Shown: positions 62,640 through 64,000 of the stretch, piece by piece
How the letters are laid out: every line of letters begins with the position of its first letter
Position numbering within the stretch: the stretch's first letter is position 1
DNA from: Scilla litardierei
Lineage: Eukaryota; Streptophyta; Magnoliopsida; Asparagales; Asparagaceae
Direction: 5' to 3'
Length of the DNA: 64,000 nt
Assembly: GCA_030789695.1 (NCBI GenBank)
Contig: CM061140.1
Location: 85,560,422-85,624,421, forward strand
The notes under the pieces: generated by a model
The model's input: the letters and a program-made list of their open reading frames with translations, nothing else
Told to the model about the DNA's origin: nothing
Database searches by the model: none
Program-made: the position numbers and the translations under genes

Positions 62640-63300
62640 GCAAATTCTAAGACTTATGAGTCTGATGTGAATTGTTGGCATGCAAGGCTTGGTCATATTG
62701 GACCAACGCGTATGGATAGACTTGCCAAACGTGGCCTTCTATCCAATGTTTCAAAGGTTGAAATGTCGACCTGCGAACATTGCCTTGTGGGGAAAATCTT
62801 GTCGCAAGCCGTTTGGAACCCGGCACAAGGGCCGAGGTTCCATTACAGCTTATCCATTCGGACATATGTGGTCCGATGAATGTCAAGACAAGACGCGGAA
62901 AGTCCTATTTCATCACTTTTATTGATGATTTCACCCGATTCGGACATATCTATTTGATATCCCACAAAAGTGAAGCTTTGGCTTGCTTTAAAAACTATAT
63001 GAGTTTAGTGGAGAATCAATTAGATCGCAAGATTAAGGTCTTGCGAACCGATAGGGGCGGTAAATATCAATCAATAAGTTTTAAGGAACTTTGTGATGAA
63101 AAAGGCATAGTACATCAGGTAACTATGCCTTATACTCCTCAACAAAACGGTGTTGCAGAAAGGAGAAATAGGACTTTAATGTAAATGGTCCGTTCAATGA
63201 TGGCGCAAGCTAACTTGCCAATCACCTTTTGGGGAGATGCATTATTGACGGCCACTTTCATTTTAAACCGTGTACCCTCAAAAATCAGTTAGCTCCACTC
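62640..63300 (+). pseudogene. Integrase (pre-integrase zinc region and core) of element F
   Basis: The pre-integrase HHCC region NCWHARLGHIGPTRMDRLAK ... CEHCLVGK (62670-62800) is followed by a frame change. The core then runs LIHSDICGPMNVKTRRGKSY, FITFIDDFTRFGHIYLISHK, LRTDRGGKYQS, and TPQQNGVAERRNRTLM. The D-D-E residues are in HSDICGP, TDRGG and NGVAERRN. TAA at 63182 (after LM) and a frame change near 63280 interrupt it. It would insert the DNA copy in the nucleus. Wording is typical of a common angiosperm copia group. Confidence 0.93.
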
Positions 63301-64000
63301 CTTATGAGTTGTGGAACCAAAGGTCTCCTGACTTAAACATTTTAAAACCTTGGGGTTGTCGCATCCTACGCACATATTTCCTCCCATAAGTATGGCAAAC
63401 TTGGGCCAAGGGGAAGGAAATGTATCTTCATACGATACGCAGAAAACTCCAAAGGTTATGTTTTTGTTAGTCAGGAAGACAATGGTGGGCTAATTGAGTT
63501 TGAGTCGAGGGATGTCACTTTCTTGGAAAACGAGTTTCCAAGACAGGGCGAGATAAGTCAGGACGTATCTCTATTTGAGATTTATGGTCAAGAAGGATTA
63601 CCTCATTCGAGTGGGAGAATTCTTGGTGAAAATGAAAATACGTTTCAACCTTCACCAATGGATTATACGAATGACGATTATCCTATTCCATACGGGAATA
63701 ATGATCCAAGTGGGAGCAATTCTAACGACATTCCAAGTGGGAGTGATATTAGAATTGATCTAAATTCAAGTCAACAAGGACTTGAAGAATCTCAAATAAG
63801 ACGTAGTAGTCGTACAAGGTTGGCTCCTCTAAGATTTGAGGATGAATTTCCGCCAAACCTTTATGACTTTACTACAAGAAGATGACAAGCCTGCTACTTT
63901 CAAACAGGCCGTATCTTGCCCTGCTAAAGACCAAATGGATGGAAGCGATGCAAGAGGAGTTAGAATCCATGAAAGTTAACCAAGTCTGGGACTTAGTTGA
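63301..64000 (+). pseudogene. Integrase C-terminus/RT linker and start of RT of element F
   Basis: 63300-63520 is the decayed integrase tail (PWGC, a KYGKLG-like stretch, FLENEFPRQGE). The frame from 63523 is a low-complexity acidic/serine linker ending RRSSRTRLAPLRF, the usual copia pre-RT motif. After a frame change, 63925-64000 encodes WMEAMQEELESMKVNQVWDL, the conserved start of copia RT. The polymerase motifs lie beyond the window. Confidence 0.85.

Larger units (their letters stand above)
58941..64000 (+). mobile_element. Element F: Ty1/copia retrotransposon, truncated by window end
   Basis: 5' LTR 58941-59552 (TGTTGGAT...ATCCTACA), initiator-Met primer site, an unusually long leader, then gag, protease, integrase and the start of RT. 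Integrase before RT identifies copia. Several frameshifts and stops make it inactive. It lies in the A' internal region. The 3' half and 3' LTR are beyond the window. Confidence 0.93.

Noticed and set aside
1..64000. tRNA, rRNA or snRNA genes
   Set aside because: I scanned for tRNA-like cores and conserved rRNA words and saw only the primer-binding-site complements. Nothing could be supported by eye.

Overview
The window is repeat-dense plant nuclear DNA, almost certainly from a flowering plant, and I see no intact host gene. The evidence is nested Ty3/gypsy elements of the Athila/Tat type (tRNA-Asp-like primer sites, AAGCTTGGGGGA polypurine motifs), a Tekay/Del-like chromovirus with a C-terminal chromodomain, a Ty1/copia element primed by initiator tRNA-Met, and Helitrons carrying exons of plant genes. 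I cannot name the species.

Left third (1-18725). Element A is Athila/Tat-like, on the minus strand and cut by the window edge. It contributes a gag fragment, a primer-binding site and a 5' LTR. That LTR is split by element B (1607-17618, minus, 5-bp duplication GCATT), which has a gag-like gene but no pol. B's 3' LTR is in turn split by element C (2895-11597, plus, duplication GGCTT). C has two LTRs of exactly 2455 bp around 3.8 kb of AT-rich, apparently non-coding DNA, so it resembles a LARD.

Middle (18785-47829). Four pieces look like one old Tekay-like LTR (E) broken up by later insertions. These are Helitron H1 (19347-22874, with a SEUSS-like fragment), chromovirus D (23778-34021, duplication CCTTC), a fold-back MITE (about 34663-35028), Helitron H2 (35039-46000) and mini-Helitron H3 (46053-46334). 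H2 carries pieces of at least four unrelated genes: an LRR receptor-like kinase, patatin-like phospholipase pPLA-I, a TFIIS-central-domain protein and a DUF538 protein.

Right (47830-64000). A second A-type LTR (A', minus) flanks a second B-type element (B', 49054-56666, plus). Behind it lies the 3' non-coding part of an A-type element, interrupted by copia element F (58941 to the window end). F has an unusually long leader containing about 0.6 kb of extremely GC-rich GGCC-palindrome repeats.

Two patterns stand out. First, every B-family LTR has five hairpins in its transcribed leader. The outer stems differ, but all share a UUUG / short stem / GAGA tetraloop / GR core, with changes that keep the pairing. 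This looks like a structured RNA array, possibly a packaging or dimerisation signal. Second, three element families each carry their own array of 14-bp perfect palindromes just upstream of the LTR TATA box, which suggests convergent enhancer design.
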